64,000 nt of DNA from assembly GCF_016807805.1 (NCBI RefSeq), contig NZ_CP063362.1:1787001-1851000 (forward strand). The letters are read 5' to 3'. Source of the stretch: Xanthobacter dioxanivorans. GTDB lineage: Bacteria; Pseudomonadota; Alphaproteobacteria; Rhizobiales; Xanthobacteraceae. The position numbers and the translations under genes were made by a program. Within the stretch, counting starts at the first letter, position 1; each line of letters starts with the position of its first letter. This document shows positions 19,223-31,911 of this stretch, piece after piece. The notes under the pieces are model-generated. The model was not told where the DNA came from and ran no database searches. It worked only from the letters and a program-made list of their open reading frames with translations.

Positions 19223-20623
19223 ATGACCTCAAGGGCCGCCCTGTTCCTGTGCGCGGTGCTCGCCGGCTGCGTGCCGGCGGCGACGGTGGCGCGCGCGCAG
19301 TCGGCCTCTCCGCCCGCCACGCCATTGCCCGTCGCGCCATTGCCGCAGCCGGTGCCCAACCGCACCGGCATCGATACGGATGCGCTGAAGAGCGACGTGC
19401 GCGGCGCCCAGGAGGCGCAGGCGCGCCTGCGGGCCGACCTCGACGCGGCGAAGGGCGATCGCGGCCGCCTCAACCAGATGCTGCTGGAGACCGCCACCCG
19501 CAGCCGTGGCGTGGAACAGCAGCTCACGGACGTGGAAGGGCGCATCACGGTACTCGACCAGTCCGCCACCGAGCTGTCCGCCTCCCTTCTCAAGCGGCGC
19601 GGCGTGCTGGCCCAGGTGCTGGCGGCGCTCATGCGCATGGGCCGCGAGCCGCCGCCGGCCTTGCTGATGCGCCCGGACGACGCGCTCGACGCGGTGCGCT
19701 CGGCCATCCTCCTCGGCGCCCTCCTGCCCGAGCTCAGGGTGGAGGCGGAGACGCTGGCGTCCGACCTGTCGGAACTCGCGCGGGTGCGCACCGAGCTCGC
19801 CTCCTCCCGCGAGGCGCTGACCCGCCTGCGCGGCGAGCTGGAGGAGGACGGGCGGCGCCTCGCGGCCCTGGTGACGGAACGTCAGCGCCGCCAGGCGGAG
19901 GAGCACCCGGTGCCGCCGGCCGAGAAGGCGCAGGCCGACCAGCTGGCCAAGGCCACCGCCGACGTGCACGATCTCGTGACCCGGCTGGAGAGCGAGGTGG
20001 CCCCGGCCGCCCGCGCGGCGGATGCGGCAAATGCCGTCGCCCGCCCGCCGGAAGTGGCGAAACCCGACCTCGCGGCGCTGAAGGATCCGGCGCGCATCAC
20101 TCCCGCCGTTGCATTCTCCCAGGCTAAAGGCTTGCTGCCGCTACCGGTCGCCGGGGTGACGCTGCGCAGCTTCGGGGCGCCGGACACGGTCGGCGGCAAC
20201 GAGAAGGGCCTCACCATCGCCACCCGTGCCGGTGCCCCGGTGAGCGCGCCCGCGGACGGGTGGGTGGTCTATGCCGGACCGTTCCGAAGCTACGGGCAAC
20301 TCTTGATCATCAACGCGGGCGGCGGGTACCATATCCTCATGGCAGGCATGGAACGGATCACCGTCGAGCTCGGCCAGTTCGTCCTGGCGGGCGAGCCGGT
20401 GGCGGTGATGGGCAGCGCCTCGCGTTCCCCGGCGGCGCCGGTGCGCGGTGCCGGCGGGCCGGGTGCGCCGGCACAGGGTTCGCCTGCACAGGGTTCGCCC
20501 GCACAAGGCGCTGCTGTGGCCACGGGACAGCCCCAATTGTATGTCGAGTTCCGCAAAGACGGAGTCTCGATCGACCCCTCCCCCTGGTGGGCGGCAACGG
20601 ATAGCCAGAAGGTACGTGGATAA
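19223..20623 (+). CDS. EnvC-like murein hydrolase activator (degenerate M23)
   Basis: The 466-residue protein has a signal-type N-terminus (LFLCAVLAGCVPAATVARAQ), then a long coiled coil (about 45-245) and a C-terminal LytM/M23 domain (about 310-460). The usual zinc ligands (HxxxD and HxH) are missing: the fold segments THIS-type read GGNEKGLTIATRAGAPVSAP and GGGYHILMAGMERI, and the last strand is LYVEFRKDG. This matches EnvC/LytM activators that stimulate amidases at the division site rather than cutting wall themselves. A 15-bp tandem repeat encodes the AQGSP repeats near residue 420. Its stop overlaps the ctpA start. Confidence 0.87.
   Translation: MTSRAALFLCAVLAGCVPAATVARAQSASPPATPLPVAPLPQPVPNRTGIDTDALKSDVRGAQEAQARLRADLDAAKGDRGRLNQMLLETATRSRGVEQQLTDVEGRITVLDQSATELSASLLKRRGVLAQVLAALMRMGREPPPALLMRPDDALDAVRSAILLGALLPELRVEAETLASDLSELARVRTELASSREALTRLRGELEEDGRRLAALVTERQRRQAEEHPVPPAEKAQADQLAKATADVHDLVTRLESEVAPAARAADAANAVARPPEVAKPDLAALKDPARITPAVAFSQAKGLLPLPVAGVTLRSFGAPDTVGGNEKGLTIATRAGAPVSAPADGWVVYAGPFRSYGQLLIINAGGGYHILMAGMERITVELGQFVLAGEPVAVMGSASRSPAAPVRGAGGPGAPAQGSPAQGSPAQGAAVATGQPQLYVEFRKDGVSIDPSPWWAATDSQKVRG
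20471..20511. repeat. 15-bp in-frame tandem repeat in the EnvC-like gene
   Basis: GCACAGGGTTCGCCT (20471), GCACAGGGTTCGCCC (20486) and a diverged third copy (20501) encode repeated Ala-Gln-Gly-Ser-Pro. They lie in a loop between the last beta strands of the M23 domain. Confidence 0.85.
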
Positions 20624-21981
20624 TGCGTCGTACGTCTCTATTTCTCTTCGGCGTTGCGGCGGGTGCCCTCGTGGCCGTTGCCGCGGTTCAGCCACGGGCC
20701 TTCATCGGCATCGCATCGGGGGCGTCGTCGTCCGACGTCTACCAGAAGATCGACCTGTTCGGCGAAGTGTTCGAGCGCGTGCGCTCGGACTATGTCGAGA
20801 AGCCCGATGACGGCAAGCTGATCGAGGCCGCCATCAACGGCATGCTCCAGTCGCTCGACCCGCATTCGTCCTACATGGATCAGAAGAGCCATCAGGACAT
20901 GGAGGTGCAGAATCGCGGCGAGTTCGGCGGCCTCGGCATCGAGGTGATCATGGAGGACGGCCTGGTGAAGGTGGTGTCCCCCATGGAGGACAGCCCCGCC
21001 GCCAAGGCCGGCGTGATGGCCGGCGACCTCATCACCAAGCTCAATTCCGACCAGGTCCAGGGCATGACCCTGAACGAGGCGGTGGACAAGATGCGCGGGG
21101 CGGTGAACACCCCCATCACGCTCACCATCCAGCGCAAGGGCATGGACAAGCCGGTCGAGCTCAAGATCGTCCGCGACACCATCAAGATCCAGACGGTGCG
21201 TTCGCGGGTCGAGGCCGACGACATCGGCTACATCCGCATCAACACCTTCCAGAGCGCGCAGACCACCGAGATCCTCAAGGAGGCCATCCGCAACCTCACC
21301 GCCAAGATCGGGGCGGACAAGCTGCGCGGCTTCATCATCGACCTGCGCAACAATCCCGGCGGCCTCCTCGACCAGGCGGTCGAGGTGTCGAGCGTGTTTC
21401 TGAACCGCGGCGAGGTGGTGACCACCCGTGGCCGCAACCCGGACGACACGCAGCGCTTCAATGCGCGCGGCGGTGACGTGACCAAGGGCGTGCCGGTGAT
21501 CGTGCTCGTGAACGGCGGCTCGGCCTCCGCGTCCGAGATCGTGGCCGGTGCCCTCCAGGACCACAAGCGCGCGACCATCATCGGCTCGCGCACCTTCGGC
21601 AAGGCCTCGGTGCAGACCGTGATCAAGCTCGGGCCGGGCGGCTCGAACGGCGCCCTGAAGCTGACCACCGCCCGTTACTACACGCCCTCGGGCCGCTCCA
21701 TCCAGGCCAAGGGCATCGATCCGGATATCGTGCTGGTGCAGGACCTGCCGGACGACCTCAAGGCGAAGCTCGGCGGCGCCGCCGACGCCACCCGCGGCGA
21801 GGCCTCCCTGAAGGGCCACCTGAAGAACGGCGAAGACGAGCAGACCGGCTCGCCGGCCTACGTGCCGCCGGACCCGAAGAACGACAGCCAGCTCAAGCTG
21901 GCGGTGGAGCTGATGAAGGGCGACGTGAAGAACGCCGCCTACCCGGCGAACCCCGCCAACAAGTCCACCAAGGCCAACTGA
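20623..21981 (+). CDS. ctpA: Carboxy-terminal processing protease CtpA (S41)
   Basis: The 452-residue protease has an N-terminal membrane anchor or signal (LFLFGVAAGALVAVAAV). It continues with a PDZ domain (about 90-175, GEFGGLGIEVIMEDGLVKVV) and an S41 core. The catalytic Ser is in GGSASASEIVAGAL and the Lys lies in SRTFGKASVQT; IDLRNNPGG is also diagnostic. It trims periplasmic proteins. Its ATG overlaps the upstream stop (TAATG), so it is coupled to the EnvC-like gene, a common alphaproteobacterial pair. A strong terminator follows. Confidence 0.95.
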   Translation: MRRTSLFLFGVAAGALVAVAAVQPRAFIGIASGASSSDVYQKIDLFGEVFERVRSDYVEKPDDGKLIEAAINGMLQSLDPHSSYMDQKSHQDMEVQNRGEFGGLGIEVIMEDGLVKVVSPMEDSPAAKAGVMAGDLITKLNSDQVQGMTLNEAVDKMRGAVNTPITLTIQRKGMDKPVELKIVRDTIKIQTVRSRVEADDIGYIRINTFQSAQTTEILKEAIRNLTAKIGADKLRGFIIDLRNNPGGLLDQAVEVSSVFLNRGEVVTTRGRNPDDTQRFNARGGDVTKGVPVIVLVNGGSASASEIVAGALQDHKRATIIGSRTFGKASVQTVIKLGPGGSNGALKLTTARYYTPSGRSIQAKGIDPDIVLVQDLPDDLKAKLGGAADATRGEASLKGHLKNGEDEQTGSPAYVPPDPKNDSQLKLAVELMKGDVKNAAYPANPANKSTKAN

Positions 21982-22041
21982 GGCCGGAGCCGGCTCCGGC
22001 CGGCCAGCGGCGCAAGGGTTGCGCTGCCTACGACTTGTGCA

Positions 22042-22080
22042 GATGCCCCGTCCGAGCCATCGGACGGGGCATCTTTCGTT
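22042..22080 (+). terminator. Intrinsic terminator after ctpA
   Basis: GATGCCCCGTCCGA (22042-22055) pairs perfectly with TCGGACGGGGCATC (22060-22073) across a four-base loop, followed by a T-rich tail (TTTCGTTT). It ends the EnvC-like/ctpA unit. Confidence 0.92.
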
Positions 22081-22221
22081 TCGGGGCGCTGCCGTTTTCG
22101 CGGGCAAGATGGCTGCGCCGCAGTGACGGGCCCGACCCGTGGTCCTTCCGCCCGCCTTGGCACAGGGCTTGCTCAATTCGTCCCAACGCGCCACCGGCGC
22201 AGCGGGAGAAGGGGCAGGAAA

Positions 22222-23052
22222 ATGCGCACGGATCACAACCGTTTCGGTCGGAGGGGCGCCGTCGGGGCGGTCCTGCGCGGCGCCCTGCTCGCCGCACTCC
22301 TGCCGGCCGGGCTGGCCCTGTCCAGCGCCGGCGCGCGGGCGGAGGCCCTCGCCGACATCATGAAGGCCGGTGTCATCAAGATCGCCGTGCCGCAGGACTT
22401 CCCGCCCTTCGGCTCCGTGGGCACCGACCTGAAGCCCGTGGGCTACGACATCGACGTCGCCAACCTCATCGCCAGCAAGCTGGGCGTGAAGGCGGAGCTG
22501 GTGCCGGTGACCAGCGCCAACCGCATCCCCTATCTGCAGACCAAGAAGGTGGACCTCGTCATCTCCAGCCTCGGCAAGAATCCGGAGCGGGAGAAGGTGA
22601 TGGATTTCTCGGTGGCCTACGCCCCCTTCTTCAACGGCATCTTCGGCCCGGCGGACGTGAAGGTGGAGAAGGTGGAGGACATCGCCGGCATGACGGTGGG
22701 CGTCACCCGTGGCTCGGTGGAGGACCTGGAGCTGACCAAGGTCGCCCCGCCCACCGCCGAGATCAAGCGCTACGAGGACAACAATTCCACCATCTCCGCC
22801 TTCCTGTCGGGCCAGGTGAAGGTGGTGGCCACCGGCAACGTGGTGGCCGCCGCGATCCTCGCGCGCAACCCGCCGAAGAAGCCGCAGGTGAAGGTGCTGA
22901 TCAAGAACTCGCCCTGCTATGTCGGCCTCAACAAGGACGAGCCGAAGCTGCTGGAGAAGGTGAACGCCATCATCACCGCCGCCAAGGCGGATGGCAGCCT
23001 GGAGAAGATCTCGCAGAAATGGCTGGGCGCTTCGCTGCCGGCGGACCTGTGA
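22222..23052 (+). CDS. Polar amino acid ABC transporter, substrate-binding protein
   Basis: The 276-residue precursor has a signal peptide (about residues 1-41, ending SSAGARAEA). The SBP family 3 fold follows: IKIAVPQDFPPFGSVG, PVGYDIDVANLIASKLG, VDLVISSLGKNPEREKVMDF and the C-terminal DGSLEKISQKWLG. Such proteins bind an amino acid (Gln, Asp/Glu, Cys or His type) in the periplasm. It heads the importer with the two permeases and ATPase that follow. The specific ligand cannot be told. The ATG at 22222 has a GGGGCAGGAAA site upstream. Confidence 0.92.
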   Translation: MRTDHNRFGRRGAVGAVLRGALLAALLPAGLALSSAGARAEALADIMKAGVIKIAVPQDFPPFGSVGTDLKPVGYDIDVANLIASKLGVKAELVPVTSANRIPYLQTKKVDLVISSLGKNPEREKVMDFSVAYAPFFNGIFGPADVKVEKVEDIAGMTVGVTRGSVEDLELTKVAPPTAEIKRYEDNNSTISAFLSGQVKVVATGNVVAAAILARNPPKKPQVKVLIKNSPCYVGLNKDEPKLLEKVNAIITAAKADGSLEKISQKWLGASLPADL

Positions 23053-23326
23053 GGGACATTCGTGCTCCGGCCGGCTGAAGCGTCAGCGGCGGCAGGGGCG
23101 GAGCCCGGTGCAGGCGTTCGCCGAGGGCGCTTCTGAACCTTCGGCCCGCCGAAAACGACTGCCGCGCGGACGTCTCGCGCGGAGCCCGGTTCGCGTGCCG
23201 CCGACGCCCGCGCGTCCGGGACGCGGGGCGGCATCGCGCAGTGGCCCCGCGGGGGGCGGATGAGGGGAAGCCATCGCCTTCCGGGACCTGCACGGCCCGC
23301 ATGGCGCATGGGGGGAAAGGGCGCAG

Positions 23327-24001
23327 ATGGCCTACAGCTTCGATTTCTCATCCCTCGGCGACTATGTGCCGGTGATCGCCAAGGGCGTCGCCGTCACCGT
23401 GGAGCTGATTGTCGTCGGCGGTGCCATCGGGGTGGCGGTGGGCATCGCCTGCGCCTGGGCGCGGGCGCTGGGGCCAGGCTGGCTGAAGCCCATCGTCTCC
23501 GCCTATGTGGAGCTGATCCGCAACACGCCGTTCCTGATCCAGCTGTTCTTCATCTTCTTCGGCCTGCCGGCGGCCGGGGTCTCGCTGACCGAGATGCAAG
23601 CGGCCATCCTCGCCATGGTGGTCAATCTCGGCGCCTATGCCTGCGAGATCATCCGCGCCGGCATCGAGGCGACGCCGCGCGGGCAGTTCGAGGCGGGCGC
23701 CTCCCTCGCCATGAGCCCGCTGCAGACCTTCCGCCACGTGGTGCTCGTCCCCGCCTTGCAGAAGATCTGGCCGGCCCTCTCCTCGCAGATGGTCATCGTC
23801 ATGTTCGGCTCGGCGGTGTGCTCGCAGATCTCGGTGGAGGAGCTGACCTTCGCCGCCAACTTCATCCAGTCGCGCACCTTCCGCGCCTTCGAGGTCTATA
23901 TCCTCGCCACCCTGATCTACCTTCTGCTCGCGGTGTTGCTGCGGCAGGCCATGCGCGGCATCGGCCTCATCCTCTTTCCGCGCCGGAGGGCCGCAAGATG
24001 A
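23327..24001 (+). CDS. Polar amino acid ABC transporter, permease 1
   Basis: The 224-residue permease has about five helices and the HisMQ-type signature. ELIRNTPFLIQLFFIFFGLP is the conserved start of the domain, and EAGASLAMSPLQTFRHVVLVPAL is the EAA loop that docks on the ATPase. Its stop overlaps the start of permease 2 (ATGA). The 274-bp spacer before it holds no gene. Confidence 0.92.
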   Translation: MAYSFDFSSLGDYVPVIAKGVAVTVELIVVGGAIGVAVGIACAWARALGPGWLKPIVSAYVELIRNTPFLIQLFFIFFGLPAAGVSLTEMQAAILAMVVNLGAYACEIIRAGIEATPRGQFEAGASLAMSPLQTFRHVVLVPALQKIWPALSSQMVIVMFGSAVCSQISVEELTFAANFIQSRTFRAFEVYILATLIYLLLAVLLRQAMRGIGLILFPRRRAAR

Positions 24002-24657
24002 CCGCCTTCTCCACCTGGGACATCGTCTCGAACCTGCTTCTGGCCGCCCGCTGGACGGTGCTGCTCTCCCTTGCCGCGTTCGTGGGCGGGGGCGTGGTCG
24101 GGCTCTGCGTCCTTTATGCCCGCATCGCCCGGCGGGCGTGGCTGCGGCGGGCGGCGGCGCTCTATATCGAGCTGTTCCAGGGTACCCCGCTGCTGATGCA
24201 GCTGTTCCTGATCTTCTTCGGCCTGCCGCTGCTCGGCCTCGACGTCTCGTCCTGGGCGGCGGCCGCCGTCTCGCTCACCCTGTGGACCTCCGCCTTCCTC
24301 GCCGAGATCTGGCGCGGCTGCGTGGAATCGATCCCCAAGGGGCAGTGGGAGGCGTCCTCGTCCCTGGCCATGACCTTTCCCGAGCAGCTGCGCCACGTGA
24401 TCCTGCCCCAGTCCCTGCGCATCGCCGTGCCGCCCACGGTGGGCTTCTCGGTGCAGGTGGTGAAGGGCACGGCGCTGACCTCGATCATCGGCTTCGTCGA
24501 GCTGTCGAAGGCCGCCACCATCATCACCAACGCTACGTTCGAGCCGTTCACCGTCTATGGCTTCGCCGCCCTCATCTATTTCGCCCTGTGCTGGCCCCTT
24601 TCGAAGTCGAGCCAGATCCTGGAGAGGAAGCTGAATGTCGCTCATCACCATCACTGA
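23998..24657 (+). CDS. Polar amino acid ABC transporter, permease 2
   Basis: The 219-residue second permease shows [20 protein letters not shown] and an EAA loop ([20 protein letters not shown]). It starts with ATG four bases into the end of permease 1. Its last 23 bases overlap the ATPase gene, whose start codon lies at 24635. The extreme C-terminus AHHHH reflects the overlap. Confidence 0.92.
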   Translation: MTAFSTWDIVSNLLLAARWTVLLSLAAFVGGGVVGLCVLYARIARRAWLRRAAALYIELFQGTPLLMQLFLIFFGLPLLGLDVSSWAAAAVSLTLWTSAFLAEIWRGCVESIPKGQWEASSSLAMTFPEQLRHVILPQSLRIAVPPTVGFSVQVVKGTALTSIIGFVELSKAATIITNATFEPFTVYGFAALIYFALCWPLSKSSQILERKLNVAHHHH

Positions 24658-25360
24658 GGTGCGCAAGAGCTTCGGCCAGAACGAGGTGCTGAAGGGCATC
24701 AACCTCGACGTCGCGCCGGGCGAGGTCATCGCCATCATCGGCAAGTCGGGCTCGGGCAAGTCGACGCTGCTGCGCTGCATCAACGGACTGGAGACCATCA
24801 ATGACGGCTCCATCACCGTGGCCGGCGCCCAGCTCCTGCCCGACGAGGTGCACCTGCGGGCGCTCCGGCTCAAGGTCGGCATGATCTTCCAGGGCTTCAA
24901 CCTGTTCCCCCACCTCACCGCCGGGCGCAACGTGATGCTCTCGCCCATGGTGGTGAAGAAGGTGAAGGAGAAGGAGGCCGAGGCGGAGGCGCGCGCCCGC
25001 CTGGAGCAGGTGGGCCTGGCCCACAAGTTCGACGCCTATCCGGACCAGCTCTCCGGCGGCCAGCAGCAGCGCGTCGCCATCGCCCGGGCGCTGGCCATGA
25101 AGCCGCTCGCCCTGCTCTGCGACGAAATCACCTCCGCCCTCGACCCAGAGCTGGTGAACGAGGTGCTCGCCGTGGTGAAGAGCCTCGCCGAGGAAGGGAT
25201 GACGCTGCTCATGGTGACCCATGAGATGCGCTTCGCCCGCGAGGTGTGCGACCGCGTGGTGTTCATGCACCAGGGACGGGTGCACGAGATTGGCCCGCCC
25301 GAAGAAGTGTTCGCCCATCCGCAGACCACCGAGCTGAAGCAGTTTCTCGGCACCGCATAA
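24635..25360 (+). CDS. Polar amino acid ABC transporter, ATP-binding protein
   Basis: This 241-residue GlnQ/HisP-type ATPase powers the importer. Walker [10 protein letters not shown] (residues about 36-44), the Q loop FQGFNLFPH, signature [15 protein letters not shown], Walker [14 protein letters not shown] and switch His in VTHEM are all intact. It closes the four-gene operon. Confidence 0.95.
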   Translation: MSLITITEVRKSFGQNEVLKGINLDVAPGEVIAIIGKSGSGKSTLLRCINGLETINDGSITVAGAQLLPDEVHLRALRLKVGMIFQGFNLFPHLTAGRNVMLSPMVVKKVKEKEAEAEARARLEQVGLAHKFDAYPDQLSGGQQQRVAIARALAMKPLALLCDEITSALDPELVNEVLAVVKSLAEEGMTLLMVTHEMRFAREVCDRVVFMHQGRVHEIGPPEEVFAHPQTTELKQFLGTA

Positions 25361-25548
25361 GGCCTTGGGCGGGGGTGGCGGCGGTAACACGGGCTCCCGG
25401 TGCGGCAATGCGGCCTAGGTGCCATCCTTCGGTCATGTTGCCGCCCAGATCGCCCTGTGTTAGGCACACCGGGATTTCGAGGGGCGGGTTCAGCCCTCTC
25501 GCGGGGTCAATTTTGAATATTCCCAACAGATCAAGGGCTTGGGCCGTC

Positions 25549-25567
25549 GCGGCACACGGTGTGCCGC
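25549..25567. promoter_or_regulatory. Perfect palindrome in the atpH leader
   Basis: GCGGCACAC (25549-25557), a single central G, and GTGTGCCGC (25559-25567) form a perfect 9+1+9 palindrome 31 bp before the atpH start. It could be an operator or an mRNA hairpin. Confidence 0.55.
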
Positions 25568-25597
25568 TTCTTCCTGGAAGTCCGAGAGAGGTGCGGG

Positions 25598-27681
<2,084 letters not shown>

Positions 27682-27720
27682 GCGGCGCCCTTCGTTCCTC
27701 GAACCTGACGGACGGGCGCG

Positions 27721-28596
27721 ATGGCGAGCCTGAAAGACCTTAGAAACCGCATCGCCTCGGTGAAGGCGACGCAGAAGATCACCAAGGCGATGCAGATGGT
27801 CGCCGCGGCGAAGCTGCGTCGCGCCCAGATGGCGGCGGAAGCGGCCCGTCCCTATGCCGAGCGCATGGAGACGGTGCTGGGCAATCTCGCCGCCGGCATC
27901 GTCGGGGCGGGGCAGGCGCCGGTGCTGATCTCCGGCACCGGGCAGTCGCAGAAGCATCTCCTGCTGGTGTGCACCGGCGAGCGCGGCCTGTGCGGTGCCT
28001 TCAACACCGCCATCGTGCGGCTCGCCCGCGAGAAGGCGCAGCAGCTCCTCGGCGAGGGGAAGGACGTCAAGTTCTTCTGCGTCGGCCGCAAGGGCTACGA
28101 CCAGCTGCGCCGGACCTACCCGGACCGCATCATCGAGCTCGTGGACCTGCGCACCGTGCGCACGCTCGGCTTCAAGAACGCCGACGACATCGCCGGCCGG
28201 ATCCTGTCGCTGCTCGACCAGGGCGCGTTCGATGTGTGCACGCTGTTCTACTCGCATTTCCGCAGCGTGATCTCGCAGGTGCCCACCGCCCAGCAGATCA
28301 TCCCCGCCAGCTTCCCCGAGCGGGACGAGAGCGAGGCCGGGCCGGTCTACGAGTATGAGCCGACGGAAGAGGAGATCCTCGCGGACCTCCTGCCGCGCAA
28401 CATCGCGGTGCAGATCTTCCGCGCGCTCCTGGAAAACCAGGCGTCCTTCTACGGCTCGCAGATGAGCGCCATGGACAACGCCACCCGCAATGCGGGCGAC
28501 ATGATCAAGAAGCAGACGCTGATCTACAACCGGACGCGTCAGGCCATGATCACGAAAGAACTTATCGAAATCATCTCCGGCGCCGAAGCGCTCTGA
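27721..28596 (+). CDS. atpG: ATP synthase F1 gamma subunit
   Basis: The 291-residue gamma subunit is the rotating central shaft. The N-terminal [20 protein letters not shown] with [13 protein letters not shown], the internal [13 protein letters not shown] and the C-terminal [20 protein letters not shown] are diagnostic. It follows atpA by 39 bp. Confidence 0.97.
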   Translation: MASLKDLRNRIASVKATQKITKAMQMVAAAKLRRAQMAAEAARPYAERMETVLGNLAAGIVGAGQAPVLISGTGQSQKHLLLVCTGERGLCGAFNTAIVRLAREKAQQLLGEGKDVKFFCVGRKGYDQLRRTYPDRIIELVDLRTVRTLGFKNADDIAGRILSLLDQGAFDVCTLFYSHFRSVISQVPTAQQIIPASFPERDESEAGPVYEYEPTEEEILADLLPRNIAVQIFRALLENQASFYGSQMSAMDNATRNAGDMIKKQTLIYNRTRQAMITKELIEIISGAEAL

Positions 28597-30066
<1,470 letters not shown>

Positions 30067-30092
30067 TCCCCTGAGCGGGGTGGAGGACTGAG

Positions 30093-30326
30093 ATGAACAC
30101 CAAGATCCTCTGCCTCGTTCTCGGTCTCGCGGCGGGCGGCCTCGTCGGCTGGCTCACCCGCCCGCAGGTGGCGGAAATCCACCTGCCGGGCATCGACATC
30201 AAGCTCCAGGGCGAGCGCCCGGGCGGCGGCTTGACCTCGGAGCAGTCCCGCCACATCGGCATTGCCGCCGTGGTGGGCGCGATCATCGGGCTCGGCGTCG
30301 GCTTCGTGGCCGACCGCCGACGCTGA
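30093..30326 (+). CDS. Small two-helix membrane protein inserted between atpD and atpC
   Basis: This 77-residue protein has a hydrophobic segment at residues 5-22 (ILCLVLGLAAGGLVGWLT) and another at 55-72 (IGIAAVVGAIIGLGVGFVA), with Gly-rich faces and a basic end (DRRR). It is 26 bp after atpD in the same direction and 158 bp before atpC. The codon use looks like its neighbours. It is probably co-transcribed with the F1 genes. I do not recognise the family. It could be an ATP synthase accessory factor or a passenger. Confidence 0.7.
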   Translation: MNTKILCLVLGLAAGGLVGWLTRPQVAEIHLPGIDIKLQGERPGGGLTSEQSRHIGIAAVVGAIIGLGVGFVADRRR

Positions 30327-30484
30327 CGCCCGCGACGGGCGCCGAGGAGCCGGACCTGCGGGGGCGGAACGACCGCTCCGGCATGGCGGCTCCCCGCATG
30401 GGACAATGAAGGCCGCCGGGCGCGATCGCGCCGGGGCGGACGTGAGCGGAACCCTTTCGAGGGGCCGACCCGGAGACGACAAAG

Positions 30485-30910
30485 ATGGCGACCTTACCCT
30501 TTGAGCTGGTCTCCCCCGAGCGGCTCGTATTTTCCGGCGCGGTGACGGAAGTCATCGTCCCCGGCGCGGAAGGCGAGTTCGGCGTGCTGGCTGGCCATGC
30601 CCCCTTCATCGGCATGCTGAAGCCGGGCATCCTCACCATCAAGGGCGATGGCACCGCTCCGAAGAGCTACTTCGTCCGCGGCGGCTTCGCCGAGGTGAAC
30701 CCGGCCGGCCTCACCATCCTCGCGGAAGAGGCGAAGCCTCTGGAGGAACTGGATCTCGGGGCGCTGCAGCAGCAGATCCAGGAAGCCAGGGAAGACGTGG
30801 CCGACGCTTCAGCCGACGCGGTGCGCCAGCGCGCGGAGCGTCACCTCGCCGATCTCCAGCAGGTCTACGAGGCGCTGGAGCGCGCGCGGGGCGGTGGCAC
30901 CGGGCACTGA
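30485..30910 (+). CDS. atpC: ATP synthase F1 epsilon subunit
   Basis: The 141-residue subunit regulates F1. The beta-barrel segment (FELVSPERLVFSGAVTEVIV, PGAEGEFGVLAGHAPFIGML) is clear, and the C-terminal helices follow, rich in Ala and Glu. It ends the operon, and a terminator lies 25 bp after the stop. Confidence 0.96.
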   Translation: MATLPFELVSPERLVFSGAVTEVIVPGAEGEFGVLAGHAPFIGMLKPGILTIKGDGTAPKSYFVRGGFAEVNPAGLTILAEEAKPLEELDLGALQQQIQEAREDVADASADAVRQRAERHLADLQQVYEALERARGGGTGH

Positions 30911-30935
30911 GTCGGCGAATAAGACACGATTTGGA

Positions 30936-30970
30936 AAAGCCCGGGCCGCACGCCCGGGCTTTCTGCTTTT
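30936..30970 (+). terminator. Intrinsic terminator after atpC
   Basis: AAAGCCCGGGC (30936-30946) pairs with GCCCGGGCTTT (30952-30962) across a five-base loop, followed by TCTGCTTTTT. It ends the atpHAGDC operon and may act in both directions. Confidence 0.9.
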
Positions 30971-31083
30971 TCGCTCGCCTGCCCTGATGCCGGCGTCACG
31001 CCCGCGGCCCGGCCTGCAGCGCCACTTGTGGGGTGAAGGCCGGCATGGTCTTGTTGGCCGTCACCTGCAAATCTGGGGTAGCC

Positions 31084-31773
31084 ATGCCTGAGCGCCAGGA
31101 CAGGAGCGGTCGGGGCAGGAACGGCCAAAACGGCGACGGCCGCGCAAATTGGGGCCAAGAAGGCGATCACCGGGACGGCTCGGCCGCTGCGGCCAGCGCG
31201 AAAACGCTTCCGTCCCGCCGCGCGGTGCTGACGGCGCTGGCCATCGGGGCCGGTGGAAGCGTGCTCGACCTCTTTCCCCGCGAAGCCCGTGCGGAAGCGA
31301 CCCTGGTGCCGGTCCGCCCGGAAGACGAGCGGCTGATGCGCGAGGCCATCGCCCTTGCGGCGGAGGCGGACTATCCGTTCGGCGCCGTGATCACCCGCGA
31401 CGGGCAGGTGCTGGTGCGCGGTCTCAATCTCGGCCGGCGGCTCGCCGATCCCACCGCCCATGGGGAGATGGTGGCCATCCGCCGCTTCGTCGCCACCCGG
31501 CCACCGGAGGAGCTGAAGGGGACGACGCTCTACACCTCCGGCGAACCGTGCGCCATGTGCATGGGCGCCATCATCTGGTGCGGCATTTCCCGCGTGGTGT
31601 TCGCGGCGTCGGTGGACGATATCGCGGCTCGGCTCGGCCAGATCACCATGTCGGCGCAGGCGGTGGCCCAGCTGATGGCGCGGCACGCGCCGTTCGCGCA
31701 GGTGGAGATCACCGGCGGGGTCCTGCGGACCGAGGCGCTGGCCCTGTTCGACGCCAAGAAGACCAGCCCGTAA
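31084..31773 (+). CDS. Tat-exported nucleoside (cytidine/guanine-type) deaminase
   Basis: The 229-residue protein has a polar N-terminus, then SRRAVLTALAIGAGGSVLDL, a Tat-type signal. The CDA fold holds AHGEMVAIRRF, with the zinc His and catalytic Glu, and SGEPCAMCMGAIIWCGISRV, with the PCxxC zinc pair. Such enzymes deaminate guanine, cytosine or tRNA adenosine and are normally cytoplasmic. The Tat signal implies folded export, which would make purine or pyrimidine salvage in the periplasm its likely setting. ATG 31084 was chosen over the upstream GTG 31033. The next gene is a regulator, 138 bp away. Confidence 0.82.
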   Translation: MPERQDRSGRGRNGQNGDGRANWGQEGDHRDGSAAAASAKTLPSRRAVLTALAIGAGGSVLDLFPREARAEATLVPVRPEDERLMREAIALAAEADYPFGAVITRDGQVLVRGLNLGRRLADPTAHGEMVAIRRFVATRPPEELKGTTLYTSGEPCAMCMGAIIWCGISRVVFAASVDDIAARLGQITMSAQAVAQLMARHAPFAQVEITGGVLRTEALALFDAKKTSP

Positions 31774-31823
31774 GGGCCGCCGGAATGCGCCGGCACGCTG
31801 GATCGGCGGGAGCTTTGCCGCCA

Positions 31824-31866
31824 CAATATTTATATTAAATTGATCGACAAAATTATTTATATATTG
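31824..31866. promoter_or_regulatory. AT-rich island upstream of the Crp/Fnr gene
   Basis: About 43 bases (from AATATTTATATTAAATTGAT on) are nearly all A/T in a GC-rich genome. They include TTGATCGACAA, which keeps only part of the FNR-type TTGAT-N4-ATCAA pattern. The stretch likely contains the promoter and possibly an autoregulatory site for the regulator starting at 31912. Confidence 0.5.
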
Positions 31867-31911
31867 GTACGCTTCTTGCGGATTGGAATCCATCCAACCG
31901 GGAGAAGCCGC

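Noticed and set aside
31824-31866. FNR box
   Set aside because: Only the left half (TTGAT) fits; the right half differs at several positions. Kept as an AT-rich promoter region.
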